From the NCBI GenBank assembly GCA_019119895.1, contig DWWD01000024.1, forward strand, positions 1 to 64,000: 64,000 nt of DNA, given 5' to 3'. This DNA is from Candidatus Anaerostipes avistercoris (GTDB taxonomy: Bacteria; Bacillota; Clostridia; Lachnospirales; Lachnospiraceae). Made by a program: the position numbers and the translations under genes. The notes below the pieces were generated by a model that was given only the letters and a program-made list of their open reading frames with translations, did no database searches and was not told where the DNA came from. Of this stretch, positions 25,893-35,089 are shown in pieces (within the stretch, counting starts at the first letter, position 1; the number at the start of each line of letters is the position of its first letter).

Positions 25893-27278
25893 ATGAATTT
25901 AATGACAGGCAGACAGCTGCATAAAAACTATCAGGAGTACGATCAGAAAGAAGTAGAAATGTGCGGATGGGTCAAAAGCAACCGTGGATCCAAAAATTTT
26001 GGATTTCTGATCGTAAATGACGGAACTTTTTTTGAACCGATCCAGGTAGTATATGATAAAGAAATGAATAACTTTGGAGAAATTGCAAAATTAAATGTGG
26101 GAACGGCGGTGATCGTAACCGGCATATTAGTGGCAACGCCGGAAGCAAAGCAGCCATTTGAAATCCAGGCAAAAGGTGTGGAAATTGAAGGAAGCTGTTC
26201 CTCTGATTATCCGCTGCAAAAGAAGCGCCATACATTTGAATATCTGAGAAAGATCGCACATCTGCGGCCGAGAGCCAATACATTTCAGGCAGTATTCCGG
26301 GTACGGTCTCTGGTGGCGTATGCGATTCACAAATTTTTTATGGAACGGGATTTTGTTTATGTGCATACACCGATCATTACAGGACAGGACTGTGAGGGAG
26401 CGGGAGAAATGTTCCAGGTAACGACACTGGATCTGGAAGAAGCAGTAAAAAAAGGCGAAATCAATTATGAGGAGGATTTCTTTGAAAAACCGGTGAGTCT
26501 GACAGTCAGCGGACAGCTGGCCGGAGAAACCTTCGCTCAGGCATTCCGCAACATTTATACTTTTGGACCGACATTCCGGGCGGAAGAATCCAATACGACG
26601 AGACATGCGGCTGAGTTCTGGATGATCGAGCCGGAGATGGCGTTTGCGGATCTGGAAGACAACATGGAGCTTGCAGAGCAGATGATCAAATATATCATCG
26701 GTTATGTGCTGGAACACGCGCCGGAAGAGATGGAGTTTTTCAATAAGTTTGTAGATAAAGGACTGCTGGAACGTCTGCATCATGTGGCGGAATCTGAGTT
26801 TGGCAGGGTGACTTACACAGAAGCTGTGAAGATTCTGGAGCAGCATAACGATCAGTTCCAGTACAAAGTATCCTGGGGGATTGATCTTCAGACAGAGCAC
26901 GAGCGGTTTCTGACAGAAAAAGTTTATAAAAAACCAGTGTTTGTAACCGACTATCCGAAGGATATTAAGGCGTTTTATATGAAAATGAACGACGATGAGA
27001 AAACTGTAGCGGCCATGGATCTTCTGGTGCCGGCGATCGGAGAAATCATCGGCGGAAGCCAGAGAGAAGATTCTCTGAAAAAACTGGAGAAGCGGATGGC
27101 AGAACTGGGCATGAATCCGGAAGACTATGACTTCTATCTGGATCTCCGGAAATATGGATCCACCAGACATTCCGGATTTGGACTGGGATTTGAGAGAATG
27201 GTCATGTATGTGACCGGTATGGCAAATATCCGGGATGTGATTCCATATCCGAGAACTGTTGGAAAATGTAAATATTAA
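25893..27278 (+). CDS. asnS: Asparagine-tRNA ligase
   Basis: 461 residues, the usual length. It has an N-terminal OB-fold anticodon domain ([20 protein letters not shown]) and a class II catalytic core with [21 protein letters not shown] (motif 2) and the C-terminal [15 protein letters not shown] (motif 3). It charges tRNA-Asn; a tRNA-Asn gene is also present at 207 in this window. The ribosome site TTTGGAGG precedes the ATG. Confidence 0.96.
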   Translation: MNLMTGRQLHKNYQEYDQKEVEMCGWVKSNRGSKNFGFLIVNDGTFFEPIQVVYDKEMNNFGEIAKLNVGTAVIVTGILVATPEAKQPFEIQAKGVEIEGSCSSDYPLQKKRHTFEYLRKIAHLRPRANTFQAVFRVRSLVAYAIHKFFMERDFVYVHTPIITGQDCEGAGEMFQVTTLDLEEAVKKGEINYEEDFFEKPVSLTVSGQLAGETFAQAFRNIYTFGPTFRAEESNTTRHAAEFWMIEPEMAFADLEDNMELAEQMIKYIIGYVLEHAPEEMEFFNKFVDKGLLERLHHVAESEFGRVTYTEAVKILEQHNDQFQYKVSWGIDLQTEHERFLTEKVYKKPVFVTDYPKDIKAFYMKMNDDEKTVAAMDLLVPAIGEIIGGSQREDSLKKLEKRMAELGMNPEDYDFYLDLRKYGSTRHSGFGLGFERMVMYVTGMANIRDVIPYPRTVGKCKY

Positions 27279-27336
27279 TATGTAAAATGCATATGCTATT
27301 CCTTAGAATGATTCAGGAGGAAAGAGAGGCGGCATT

Positions 27337-27945
27337 ATGCATTCAATCTGGCAGGAAAAGATAGACTTCCCTGATTACCCTATTTTAAAAAGAGACAAAA
27401 AAGCAGATGTTGTTTATATAGGAGCGACGCTGCAGCATGCGGTGGAAGCTCATTTTCAGCATGAGCAGGGAAATGCGGTTATGCTGCTGGAAGAAAATGT
27501 GATTTCCAGGATGCCGGAACTTGGCGGCATGGGAATTCTGCGGGCGGGAAACCGCAGAGAAAGGAAGAGTCTTCGCCGGCTGCGGGAGTATATTGAGGAA
27601 CGGCAGATTCCCTGTGAGATGGAGGTCGTATCGGAGACCTGTCTCTGGGTCCATCCTGTCAAACTATTTTTATTTATGACGGAAGGCATCGAGGTCTATG
27701 AGCAGACAGCTGTCTGCTCCCGTCAGGGAAAGCGGCTGGATATCGGAAGCGCTTATGTGGACGCGGCGCAGATCATAGAAAAGGAAAAAAGAAAAGAACC
27801 ATTTTATGTGTATGTGTTTCCGGAAAACAGTTCCGGACAAATGCCGGAGGGAGAATTTGAGGAGATGCGCAGATACAAAAATTTCTGGCTTGCGGGGAGT
27901 GCAAGAAGAGACGTGGAAGGGTATCTGTACTTTTGGGAGATTTAA
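27337..27945 (+). CDS. Unknown protein, resembles the start of an FAD oxidoreductase without the FAD motif
   Basis: 202 residues behind AGGAGGAAAG. The opening (SIWQEKIDFPDYPILKRDKK, then ADVVYIG) recalls the N-terminus of DAO-type FAD oxidoreductases, but the GxGxxG loop that should follow reads GATLQHAVEA, so FAD binding is probably lost. The protein also ends long before the normal family length of about 350-500. It is nevertheless a complete open frame with normal codon use. It may be a shortened, repurposed relative or a decaying gene. It follows asnS with no terminator between them. Confidence 0.6.
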   Translation: MHSIWQEKIDFPDYPILKRDKKADVVYIGATLQHAVEAHFQHEQGNAVMLLEENVISRMPELGGMGILRAGNRRERKSLRRLREYIEERQIPCEMEVVSETCLWVHPVKLFLFMTEGIEVYEQTAVCSRQGKRLDIGSAYVDAAQIIEKEKRKEPFYVYVFPENSSGQMPEGEFEEMRRYKNFWLAGSARRDVEGYLYFWEI

Positions 27946-27951
27946 AAATGA

Positions 27952-27980
27952 TTGATTTTCACCGGGAAATCTTATATAAT
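27952..27980 (+). promoter_or_regulatory. Promoter of the AbiE-type toxin-antitoxin operon
   Basis: TTGATT, 17 bases, TATAAT, with the -10 box ending 19 bases before the antitoxin ATG. This is a strong sigma-A match. Confidence 0.75.
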
Positions 27981-27999
27981 TGGATTATGAGGTGAAAAT

Positions 28000-28587
28000 A
28001 TGATAAAAACAACAGGCATGCTTCTTGAGGAACTGAGTTCTTATGCAAATCCAAAAGACAAACTGTCCCGGATGGTCAGACAGGGAGAATGTTTTAAAAT
28101 CAAAAAAGGTTTATATGAGACAGAGAGGAATGTACCAGGACATTTGCTCGCAGGGAGTATTTATGGGCCGTCCTATATTTCTTTTGAGTATGCACTTGCG
28201 TATTATGCTATGATTCCGGAAGCAGTTTATACAATTACCTGTGCGACATTTGAGAAAAAGAAAAAGAAGAAATATGAAACAATGTTTGGGACGTTTACTT
28301 ACCGAGATGTCCCGTCTGAAGCATTTCCCCTGGAACTCAGACTGGTGAAGGAAGGAGATTATTTCTATCGAATTGCAGAGCCCGAAAAAGCACTTTGTGA
28401 TAAACTTTACATCATGCCGCCTGTACAGAATATGAAAGTACTGATTGAATTACTTGCTCAAGACCTTCGTATAGAAGAAACAGCACTTTTAAAACTCAAT
28501 GCAGACAAAATCAAGATGCTTTCGGAGTATTATCATGCAACCAATATAAAGAAGCTTGCGTCGCTGATAAGGAGGATCCAAAAATGA
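28000..28587 (+). CDS. AbiEi-type antitoxin / transcriptional regulator
   Basis: 195 residues. An N-terminal winged-helix-like part (LSRMVRQGECFKIKKGLYET) is followed by the AbiEi-type C-terminal domain (YISFEYALAYYAMIPEAVYTITCAT; PEKALCDKLY). It belongs to the type IV toxin-antitoxin class that represses its own operon and counters the partner nucleotidyltransferase. It overlaps the toxin gene by 4 bp. It has its own promoter, and the pair looks like a defence module inserted between housekeeping genes. Confidence 0.86.
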   Translation: MIKTTGMLLEELSSYANPKDKLSRMVRQGECFKIKKGLYETERNVPGHLLAGSIYGPSYISFEYALAYYAMIPEAVYTITCATFEKKKKKKYETMFGTFTYRDVPSEAFPLELRLVKEGDYFYRIAEPEKALCDKLYIMPPVQNMKVLIELLAQDLRIEETALLKLNADKIKMLSEYYHATNIKKLASLIRRIQK

Positions 28588-29450
28588 GCGCTGTAATCGA
28601 ACAAATGCTGAAAAACTATCAGCCGGATAATCTCTATGACAAAAAGAATGCGATGAAAGAAATTATGCAGGAAATTGTATTGTGCGGTTTATCACGTGCA
28701 GGATTTTTTCAAAAAGCAGCTTTTTATGGAGGTACTGCATTAAGGATTTTCTATGGTCTGGATCGATTTTCAGAGGATTTGGATTTTTCGCTTCAGACAG
28801 CAGATACATCATTTGATCTTTCGTCCTATTTTCCAACTCTGGAAAAAGAGGTGCGATCTTTTGGTTTGAATATTACAATTATGGAAAAACAGAAGACCAG
28901 GGAGAGTGGAATTCGTTCGGCTTTTCTCAAGGGAAATACAAAGGAACATTTGCTGATTTTTTATCCTGATGAAAAAAACGTAGAGAGTGTACCAAAAAAT
29001 GAGGTTGTGAAGATTAAATTTGAGATTGACGTAAATCCGCCGGAATATGCTGCCTTCGAACGTAAATATCGGCTGCTGCCGGCTCCTTATGAAATTAATT
29101 TATATGATATGTCTTCTTTGTTTGCCGGGAAGATACATGCTGTAATCTGCCGCGCATGGAAAAACAGAGTGAAAGGAAGAGATTTATATGATTATGTTTT
29201 CTATCTTTCAAGAGGAGCAGCAGTGAACCGGAAACATTTGAGGGAGCGTTTGATTCAGTCGGGTTACCTTTCTTCTGATGCAGAGATAGGATTAAAAGAG
29301 ATAAAGGAAATGCTGACGCAGCGATTTGATTCCATCAATTATTCACAGGCAAAACAGGATGTTGAACCGTTTATTCACGACACAGGTGTTCTGAATCTTT
29401 GGAATGCTGATTTCTTCAAACAGATTACAGAAGGATTGACAGCATGTTGA
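28584..29450 (+). CDS. AbiEii-type nucleotidyltransferase toxin
   Basis: 288 residues with the nucleotidyltransferase signature FYGGTALRIFYGLDRFSEDL (Gly49-Gly50 and the Asp65-x-Asp67 pair) of the AbiEii/MenA family. These enzymes block growth, in studied cases by adding nucleotides to tRNA ends, and give abortive infection against phage. All motif residues are present, so it looks active. Coding is coupled to the upstream antitoxin. Confidence 0.88.
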   Translation: MSAVIEQMLKNYQPDNLYDKKNAMKEIMQEIVLCGLSRAGFFQKAAFYGGTALRIFYGLDRFSEDLDFSLQTADTSFDLSSYFPTLEKEVRSFGLNITIMEKQKTRESGIRSAFLKGNTKEHLLIFYPDEKNVESVPKNEVVKIKFEIDVNPPEYAAFERKYRLLPAPYEINLYDMSSLFAGKIHAVICRAWKNRVKGRDLYDYVFYLSRGAAVNRKHLRERLIQSGYLSSDAEIGLKEIKEMLTQRFDSINYSQAKQDVEPFIHDTGVLNLWNADFFKQITEGLTAC

Positions 29451-29519
29451 TGAGACAGCAAAAATGGTTCATAATAAAAAAGATAAGTAATTTTTTATAG
29501 AAAGAGGAGGAAAAGAAAC

Positions 29520-29966
29520 ATGAGTATGATCGACGTAATTCGGAAAGAAATGATGGCAGCAATGAAAAATAAGGATAAAGAGCGCAAAGACGCACTTTCC
29601 ATGCTGCTGACAGCGTTAAAGAACGCGCAGATTGACAAGAGAGAAGACCTGACAGAGGCGGAAGAAAACGGAATTATTGCCAAAGAGATCAAACAGACAA
29701 AAGAGACGATGGATTCCTGTCCGGCAGACCGCACGGATATCATCGATGAGTGCAAAGCAAGGCTTGCGGTTCTGGAAGAGTTCGCACCGGAGCAGATGAG
29801 TGAAGACCAGATTAAGGCAGAGATTGACGCCGTATTATCTGAACTGGGAATCGATGCTCCGACGATGAAAGATAAAGGAAAGATCATGAAGAATCTGATG
29901 CCGAGAGTCAAAGGAAAAGCAGACGGCAAATTAGTGAATCAGCTGGTAGGAGAGAAACTTCAATGA
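29520..29966 (+). CDS. GatB/YqeY domain protein
   Basis: 148 residues, wholly a YqeY-like domain (MSMIDVIRKEMMAAMKNKDK at the start; GKIMKNLMPRVKGKADG near the end). This is the tRNA-binding helical domain related to the C-terminus of GatB; the free-standing protein is widespread but its exact role is unsettled. It starts behind AGGAGGAAAAG and overlaps the next gene by 4 bp. Confidence 0.92.
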   Translation: MSMIDVIRKEMMAAMKNKDKERKDALSMLLTALKNAQIDKREDLTEAEENGIIAKEIKQTKETMDSCPADRTDIIDECKARLAVLEEFAPEQMSEDQIKAEIDAVLSELGIDAPTMKDKGKIMKNLMPRVKGKADGKLVNQLVGEKLQ

Positions 29967-30499
29967 GAAATATTTTAGTTGTTGTGGACATGCAGAATGA
30001 TTTTATCGACGGTGCTCTGGGAACGGAAGAAGCTCAGAATATTGTCACTGCGGCAGCGGATAAGATCCGGAATTTCCAGGGAGATATTTACGGAACTCTG
30101 GATACCCATGGAGAGAATTATCTGGATACACAGGAAGGCAGGAATCTTCCGGTAACTCACTGTATTTATGGGGAAGACGGCTGGGCGCTTAACGGAGAAA
30201 TTCTGCAGGCTCTGGCAGAGACCAAGGCAGAGGTTCATGATTTCTGCAAAAAAGGAGCGTTCGGTTCCAGGGAACTGGGTGATATTCTGGCAGAAGAGTG
30301 CGGCACGGAGGAATGCAGGATTGAACTGATCGGAGTGTGCACGGATATCTGTGTGATTTCCAATGCAATGATCATTAAATCTGTGCTTCCGGAAGCAGAG
30401 ATTACAGTGGATGCCGGATGCTGTGCCGGGGTAACGCCGGAGAGCCATGCCAATGCACTGGAAGCCATGAAAGTATGCCAGATAAAAATACAATCATAG
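29963..30499 (+). CDS. Isochorismatase-family cysteine hydrolase (nicotinamidase-like)
   Basis: 178 residues. The catalytic triad is visible: Asp9 (VVVDMQNDF), Lys97 (CKKGAFGS) and Cys130 (GVCTDICVISNA). Metal ligands typical of nicotinamidase are Asp47, His49 and His66 (TLDTHGENY and LPVTH). It probably deamidates nicotinamide to nicotinate in NAD salvage. It is translationally coupled to the yqeY-like gene. No pncB neighbour is seen. Confidence 0.85.
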   Translation: MRNILVVVDMQNDFIDGALGTEEAQNIVTAAADKIRNFQGDIYGTLDTHGENYLDTQEGRNLPVTHCIYGEDGWALNGEILQALAETKAEVHDFCKKGAFGSRELGDILAEECGTEECRIELIGVCTDICVISNAMIIKSVLPEAEITVDAGCCAGVTPESHANALEAMKVCQIKIQS

Positions 30500-30526
30500 A
30501 ATCAGAAGAAGAGGAGTCAGGATAAT

Positions 30527-31069
30527 ATGGATCTGATACGATTTGATGATATGAAAAGAGAGACAGCAAATCGGTTGAGGACATTGTATGAAGAAGCCTT
30601 TCCGGCAGAGGAAAAGAAACCATTTGACTATATGCGTCAATTAGAACGTGCAGGCAAAATGGAGATTCTTTCTCTTATGGAAAGGGAAGAATTGATAGGG
30701 TTAAATATTAATATGCTGGCGGGAAATCTGGCGATTTTAGATTATTATGCCATTTTGCCGGAAAAACGCAGCGGAGGCTATGGAAGCATCGGAATTCAGA
30801 AAATTATGGACAGGTTCCGCGGCAGGAAGCTGATCCTGGAGATTGAGAAGCAGGATGCATCTGCGCCCAATGCGGAGCAGAGAGCCAGCAGAAAAAAATT
30901 CTATATGAAAAACGGTTTGAAGGAAACAAATTTATTCGTTAACGCTTACGGCACGGATTTTGAACTTCTGGTTCCGGAAGGCAGTCTTACGTATGATGAG
31001 TACACGAAGGCTCTGTCTGCGGTTCTTGGAAGAGACGGATTCGAAAAAATGAAAGTAGAGCAGATTTGA
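30527..31069 (+). CDS. GNAT-family N-acetyltransferase
   Basis: 180 residues. The acetyl-CoA loop is in YAILPEKRSGGYGSIGIQKI, followed by KLILEIEKQD and FYMKNGLKET, the usual order of the GNAT fold. The acceptor substrate is unknown. It follows the isochorismatase gene by 27 bases and may share its transcript. Confidence 0.82.
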   Translation: MDLIRFDDMKRETANRLRTLYEEAFPAEEKKPFDYMRQLERAGKMEILSLMEREELIGLNINMLAGNLAILDYYAILPEKRSGGYGSIGIQKIMDRFRGRKLILEIEKQDASAPNAEQRASRKKFYMKNGLKETNLFVNAYGTDFELLVPEGSLTYDEYTKALSAVLGRDGFEKMKVEQI

Positions 31070-31121
31070 TTCAGATAAGAAGTAAGTGAACCAAAGCATA
31101 GACAGAAAGCGAGGAATGAAC

Positions 31122-31205
31122 ATGGAAGAAGGTTATGAGTTCCTGAAAGATGCTACGGCGATATTTTCATCCTTTACAAAAGAACCGAAGGCAGTAACAT
31201 TTTAG
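31122..31205 (+). pseudogene. Short remnant, possibly of a PNPOx-like flavoprotein
   Basis: A 27-codon frame (MEEGYEFLKDATAIFSSF..) behind GCGAGG. The opening resembles the first residues of small pyridoxamine 5'-phosphate oxidase-like proteins, which run about 130 residues, and then stops. It is probably a gene stump, since a terminator follows at once; a real micropeptide is less likely. Confidence 0.35.
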
Positions 31206-31221
31206 AAATTATTTTATGACG

Positions 31222-31260
31222 AAACCCCCAAAGTTCAATTCAATGATGCTTTGGGGGTTT
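31222..31260. terminator. Bidirectional terminator
   Basis: AAACCCCCAAAG pairs perfectly with CTTTGGGGGTTT, with T-runs usable on both strands. It lies between the rightward GNAT group and the leftward DUF3783 gene. Confidence 0.85.
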
Positions 31261-31262
31261 TA

Positions 31263-31637
31263 CTATTCTGACATTTTCTCATGCTCTTTTTTCAGGTCTC
31301 CGTATAATTTATAGGAAGTCCATTCCTGGTTATGAGGTGTGACAATGGCTTTCAGCGGAATGCCCTTGATTCTGCGCTTATGGAATCCGCGGATGACCTG
31401 ATCGATGTCATAGCTGGTGAATCCGGCCATAATCATCATCTCATCTTCGAAGAAACAATCTTCAGCAGGAGTATCAGACGCCTCATATCCTTCCAGACCC
31501 AGGAGATATCCGATAGGATAAGCAAATTCATCTGGAGAAATATTTTTAATGCGGATTTTTAACGGCATTAAAACCCGGCCAATGTCCATGGCTCTTTTTT
31601 TGTCTTTGATATTATATAATAAAATCTGTTTTTTCAT
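31263..31637 (-). CDS. DUF3783 domain protein
   Basis: 124 residues of the DUF3783 family, small proteins of Clostridia with no known function. Visible features are an acidic centre (CFFEDEMMIMAGF) and a basic segment HKRRIKGIPLKAIVTPHNQ close to the C-terminus. It overlaps the 3' end of the EAL gene by 26 bp on the same strand, so the two are expressed together. Confidence 0.8.
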   Translation of the reverse strand: MKKQILLYNIKDKKRAMDIGRVLMPLKIRIKNISPDEFAYPIGYLLGLEGYEASDTPAEDCFFEDEMMIMAGFTSYDIDQVIRGFHKRRIKGIPLKAIVTPHNQEWTSYKLYGDLKKEHEKMSE

Positions 31638-32424
31638 TGAAATTTCCTCTCATGTATTTCGTATTAAATTCTTTTACCGGCATCGGTCTGTCATACAGAT
31701 AGCCCTGTCCGTAGTCGCCGCCCCAGTTTCTCACAAATGTTTCCTGCTCCACAGTCTCAATGCCCTCCGCAACGGTAGGGAGATTGAGAGATTTTGCCAG
31801 CTGGAAAATGTGCTGCAGAATGATGCGGGAACGGGTATCTGCGGGATCCGATGCTTTCAGAAGAAAGCCCCGGTCCAGCTTCAGTTCATCAATGGGAAGG
31901 CTTCCAAGCATTGTAAGAGAAGAGTAACCGGTGCCAAAATCATCCATAGAGATCTGAATACCAAGATTTTGAATTTGTGTGAGCCGGGCAGTCAGATGCT
32001 GCTCCTTTTCCAGAGCAATTCCCTCGGTAATCTCCAGTATGAGAACACCCCGGGGGATCTGATAAGTTTCCATCAGCTGCTGAAGCCGGGCAGTGTAATC
32101 TGGCTGAAAGAAGATCAGCCGGGATTGATTGACGGAAATGGGAATAGGTTCTATTCCGTTTTTCATCCACTGCCGGATCAGCCGGCAGGTTTGTTCCAGC
32201 ATATAATCATCAAGAAAAATGCAAAATCCATTTTGTTCAAAAACAGGAATGAATTCGTTTGGAAACAAAATTTCTCCCTTTTTGCCAATCCACCGGACCA
32301 GAGCTTCCGCCCCGGCGGTGGATTTTGTTTTCAGGTCAATTTTAGGCTGAAGATAAAGTTTAAATTCCTTATCCCGCAGCGCCTCATGCATTTTAGCTGC
32401 TATTTCATCTGGGTCTCTCTTCAT
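31612..32424 (-). CDS. Stand-alone EAL-domain protein (cyclic di-GMP phosphodiesterase)
   Basis: 270 residues consisting of a single EAL domain. The catalytic motifs are present: AGAEALVRW, VLILEITEG, SMDDFGTGYSS, ELKLDRGF and VAEGIET. It should hydrolyse c-di-GMP to pGpG. There is no sensor or membrane segment, so control is by expression or partners. The second ATG is used because GAGGAG lies 7 bases before it. It is downstream of mutS2 by 28 bases on the same strand. Confidence 0.9.
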   Translation of the reverse strand: MKRDPDEIAAKMHEALRDKEFKLYLQPKIDLKTKSTAGAEALVRWIGKKGEILFPNEFIPVFEQNGFCIFLDDYMLEQTCRLIRQWMKNGIEPIPISVNQSRLIFFQPDYTARLQQLMETYQIPRGVLILEITEGIALEKEQHLTARLTQIQNLGIQISMDDFGTGYSSLTMLGSLPIDELKLDRGFLLKASDPADTRSRIILQHIFQLAKSLNLPTVAEGIETVEQETFVRNWGGDYGQGYLYDRPMPVKEFNTKYMRGNFNEKTDFII

Positions 32425-32451
32425 GGGGGTCTCCTCAAACATAATATTATT

Positions 32452-34851
32452 CTATAATGTAACGACGGTAACGCCGAGATCTCCTTCGCCATATTCGCCG
32501 TCCCGGTAGCCGGAAATGCGTTTCTGCTTCTTCAGGTTCTTAAAGTAATTATGAAGACCCTTTCGAAGGGCGCCGGTTCCTTTGCCGTGAACAACCGTAA
32601 TCTGCGCCAGATTTGCAAGACAGGCGTCGTCGATGTATTTGTCCAGTTCGGCAATCGCTTCGTCAACGGTCATTCCCATAACATTGATTTCCGGTTTGAT
32701 GGTGGCGGATTTATTGATGGCAGTACGGGTGCGGCTTCTGTTTTCGTTCCGCTGGTTTTCGCGTTTCACTTCTTTTGCGGTCTTTGTGATTTCCAGATCC
32801 CGGATATTAACCAGAGAGCGCATCATGCCCATCTGGACATAGAGATCGCCTTTGGCGTTCGGGAGAGTCTGTACTGTACCATTTAAGGATAAGCTGGATA
32901 CGTAGACTTCATCTCCTACATGGAAATCACCTGCGTCATGCCGCTTGCCGGAACGCTTCTTCTTTTTGGTTGTCATCTGATTTTCCAGTTTGTTCATACG
33001 GCCGCGGAGATCGCTTCGCATATGTTCCATTTTTTTGTTGGTATCTTTATTTGTCTGCTTTTTCAGCTGATTATATTCACGGATGGTCTGATCCGCCACA
33101 TCCTTTGCCTCCTGGAGAATGCGCTGGGCTTCTTCCCGGGCATTGCGGAGAGTTTTTTCGCGTTTTTCTTTGATGTTGTCCTGACGTGATTTCAAACTTC
33201 TGCGCAGAGATTCAATTTCCTTTCGGTAGGCAAGAAGCTCTTCCTGTTCCTGCTCAATGGTCTGTTTGCTCTTTTCCAGATCCGCGAGAATGGTTTCAAA
33301 ATCCTTTACAGATTCATCAATCTGACCGGAAGCATTCTCAATAATATGTTCATCCAGTCCCAGCTTTCTGGAAATAGCGAAGGCGTTGCTCTTGCCCGGA
33401 ATTCCGATCATCAGACGGTAAGTCGGAGACAGGGTTTCCACATCGAATTCACAGGATGCGTTTTCGATGTCGTCTGTGGAAAGAGCAAACATTTTAAGTT
33501 CACTGTAATGAGTTGTCGCCATTGTTTTAATGCCGCGGTCGTGGAGATCCGTCAAAATGGAAATGGCCAGAGCGGCTCCTTCGATCGGGTCTGTTCCTCC
33601 GCACAGCTCATCCAGAAGAACCAGGGAATCTTTATAGGCCTGCTGAATGATGGAAACAATGTTGGTCATATGAGAAGAAAATGTACTCAGATTCTGCTCA
33701 ATGCTCTGTTCATCTCCGATATCGGCAAAAACTTCCCGGAAAATTCCAAGAGAGGACCCCTGAAAAGCCGGAATATGCAGCCCTGACTGTCCCATAAGAG
33801 TCAGAAGTCCGACGGTTTTTAAAGAGACCGTTTTTCCTCCGGTGTTCGGACCGGTAACGATCAGCATGGAAAAATCCTGCCCTAAGGATACATTGATCGG
33901 AACGACTTTCTTCTGATCCAGAAGAGGATGACGGCCCTGCTTGATATTGATCACGCCGTCTTCCCGAAAAATCGGCCGGGTGGCGTCCAGGTCTTTGGCA
34001 TATTTTGCTTTGGCGAAAATGAAATCCAGCTGTACCAGAAGTTCCTGGTTTCTGGCAATATCTTCCGCGGCATAGGAAGCTTCCTCGCTTAAAAGGGCGA
34101 GGATTCGTTCGATTTCTGCCTGCTCCCGTCCTTCCAGTTCTTTCAGTTCATTGTTGAGGGTAACAACGGACATCGGTTCGATAAATAGTGTATTTCCGGA
34201 GGCGGACTGATCGTGGATCATGCCCGGAAAAGAATTCCTGTAAGCCTGCTTGACAGGAATACAGTACCGTCCGTTTCTCATGGTAACAATCGCATCCTGC
34301 AGTTTATCCTGATTGGAGGATGCGCTGACAACTGCAGTCAGCTGGTTGTGAATCTTCTGATTGGCCTGTTTCATAGAACGCCGGATACTCTTAAGGGCAG
34401 AAGAAGCATCATCGCTGATTTCTTCCTCAGAAATAATACAGCGGCGGATTTCTCTGAGCAGGTCATTTAACGGCACCAGCGCCTCGAAAATTTCATCCAG
34501 AGAATCAGCTTCCATATCCTCCTCTGCGCTGGAGTGATAGGCAAGTGCATTTTTTACGGTTTCCAGCAGCTTTGCAATATTTAAAAGCTCTCCGGCGCCC
34601 AGCGTTCCTTTCATGTTCAGACGGGCAATGGACGGACGCAGATCGGTGATTCCCTGGAAAGAGACAGCGCCTCTGCGGTAAAGCCGGGTCAGCGCGTCCT
34701 GGGTCTGATCCTGGGCAGCCAAAATATCGGCTTCCTCTGTCATAGGCGTTAATTTTCGGCACAGATCCTGTCCCATTTCAGTAGAAGCATATCCGGTCAG
34801 TATATTTATGATTTTATCAAATTCTAATGTCTGAAAAACTTTTTGATTCAT
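32452..34851 (-). CDS. mutS2: MutS2 ATPase / endonuclease
   Basis: 799 residues, the usual length. The order is core and lever domains, a MutS ATPase (Walker A TGPNTGGKTVSLKT; LVLLDELCGGTDP), a long coiled coil (residues about 520-640, rich in Lys/Glu) and a C-terminal Smr nuclease domain (VHGKGTGALRKGLHNYF). It lacks the mismatch-recognition domain. MutS2 acts in recombination control and, as shown in Firmicutes, in rescue of collided ribosomes. It heads a leftward group with the EAL and DUF3783 genes. Confidence 0.95.
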   Translation of the reverse strand: MNQKVFQTLEFDKIINILTGYASTEMGQDLCRKLTPMTEEADILAAQDQTQDALTRLYRRGAVSFQGITDLRPSIARLNMKGTLGAGELLNIAKLLETVKNALAYHSSAEEDMEADSLDEIFEALVPLNDLLREIRRCIISEEEISDDASSALKSIRRSMKQANQKIHNQLTAVVSASSNQDKLQDAIVTMRNGRYCIPVKQAYRNSFPGMIHDQSASGNTLFIEPMSVVTLNNELKELEGREQAEIERILALLSEEASYAAEDIARNQELLVQLDFIFAKAKYAKDLDATRPIFREDGVINIKQGRHPLLDQKKVVPINVSLGQDFSMLIVTGPNTGGKTVSLKTVGLLTLMGQSGLHIPAFQGSSLGIFREVFADIGDEQSIEQNLSTFSSHMTNIVSIIQQAYKDSLVLLDELCGGTDPIEGAALAISILTDLHDRGIKTMATTHYSELKMFALSTDDIENASCEFDVETLSPTYRLMIGIPGKSNAFAISRKLGLDEHIIENASGQIDESVKDFETILADLEKSKQTIEQEQEELLAYRKEIESLRRSLKSRQDNIKEKREKTLRNAREEAQRILQEAKDVADQTIREYNQLKKQTNKDTNKKMEHMRSDLRGRMNKLENQMTTKKKKRSGKRHDAGDFHVGDEVYVSSLSLNGTVQTLPNAKGDLYVQMGMMRSLVNIRDLEITKTAKEVKRENQRNENRSRTRTAINKSATIKPEINVMGMTVDEAIAELDKYIDDACLANLAQITVVHGKGTGALRKGLHNYFKNLKKQKRISGYRDGEYGEGDLGVTVVTL

Positions 34852-34995
34852 AATAGATCTTCCCTTTTCATGATGTTGAAATTAAAAATATTACATATTA
34901 TAATATAGGAGTATTTAGTTACCAAAAGTTTAACATATATTATTTTTTGTGTAAATGCAGGAAACCCCGGCAGCAGTGGATCGGACGGGACCAAA

Positions 34996-35049
34996 TTTAC
35001 AAGAAATTAACAAAAACTGTACTAAAATTTAACACAGAAATCGTATGAT
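34996..35049 (+). promoter_or_regulatory. Pho box and -10 upstream of polyphosphate kinase
   Basis: Four hexamers at exact 11-bp steps read TTTACA (34996), TTAACA (35007), TGTACT (35018) and TTAACA (35029). A -10 box TATGAT follows at 35044. This is the repeat pattern bound by PhoP/PhoB-type regulators; the third hexamer is weak. It implies phosphate-starvation control of ppk. Confidence 0.65.
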
Positions 35050-35089
35050 GTAGGTGTAAAAATGCAAAATAGCTGAAAGGTGAAAATGG

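Noticed and set aside
31549-32457. A 302-codon plus-strand frame
   Set aside because: It lies opposite the EAL gene, which shows all catalytic motifs; the plus frame has no ribosome site or family features.
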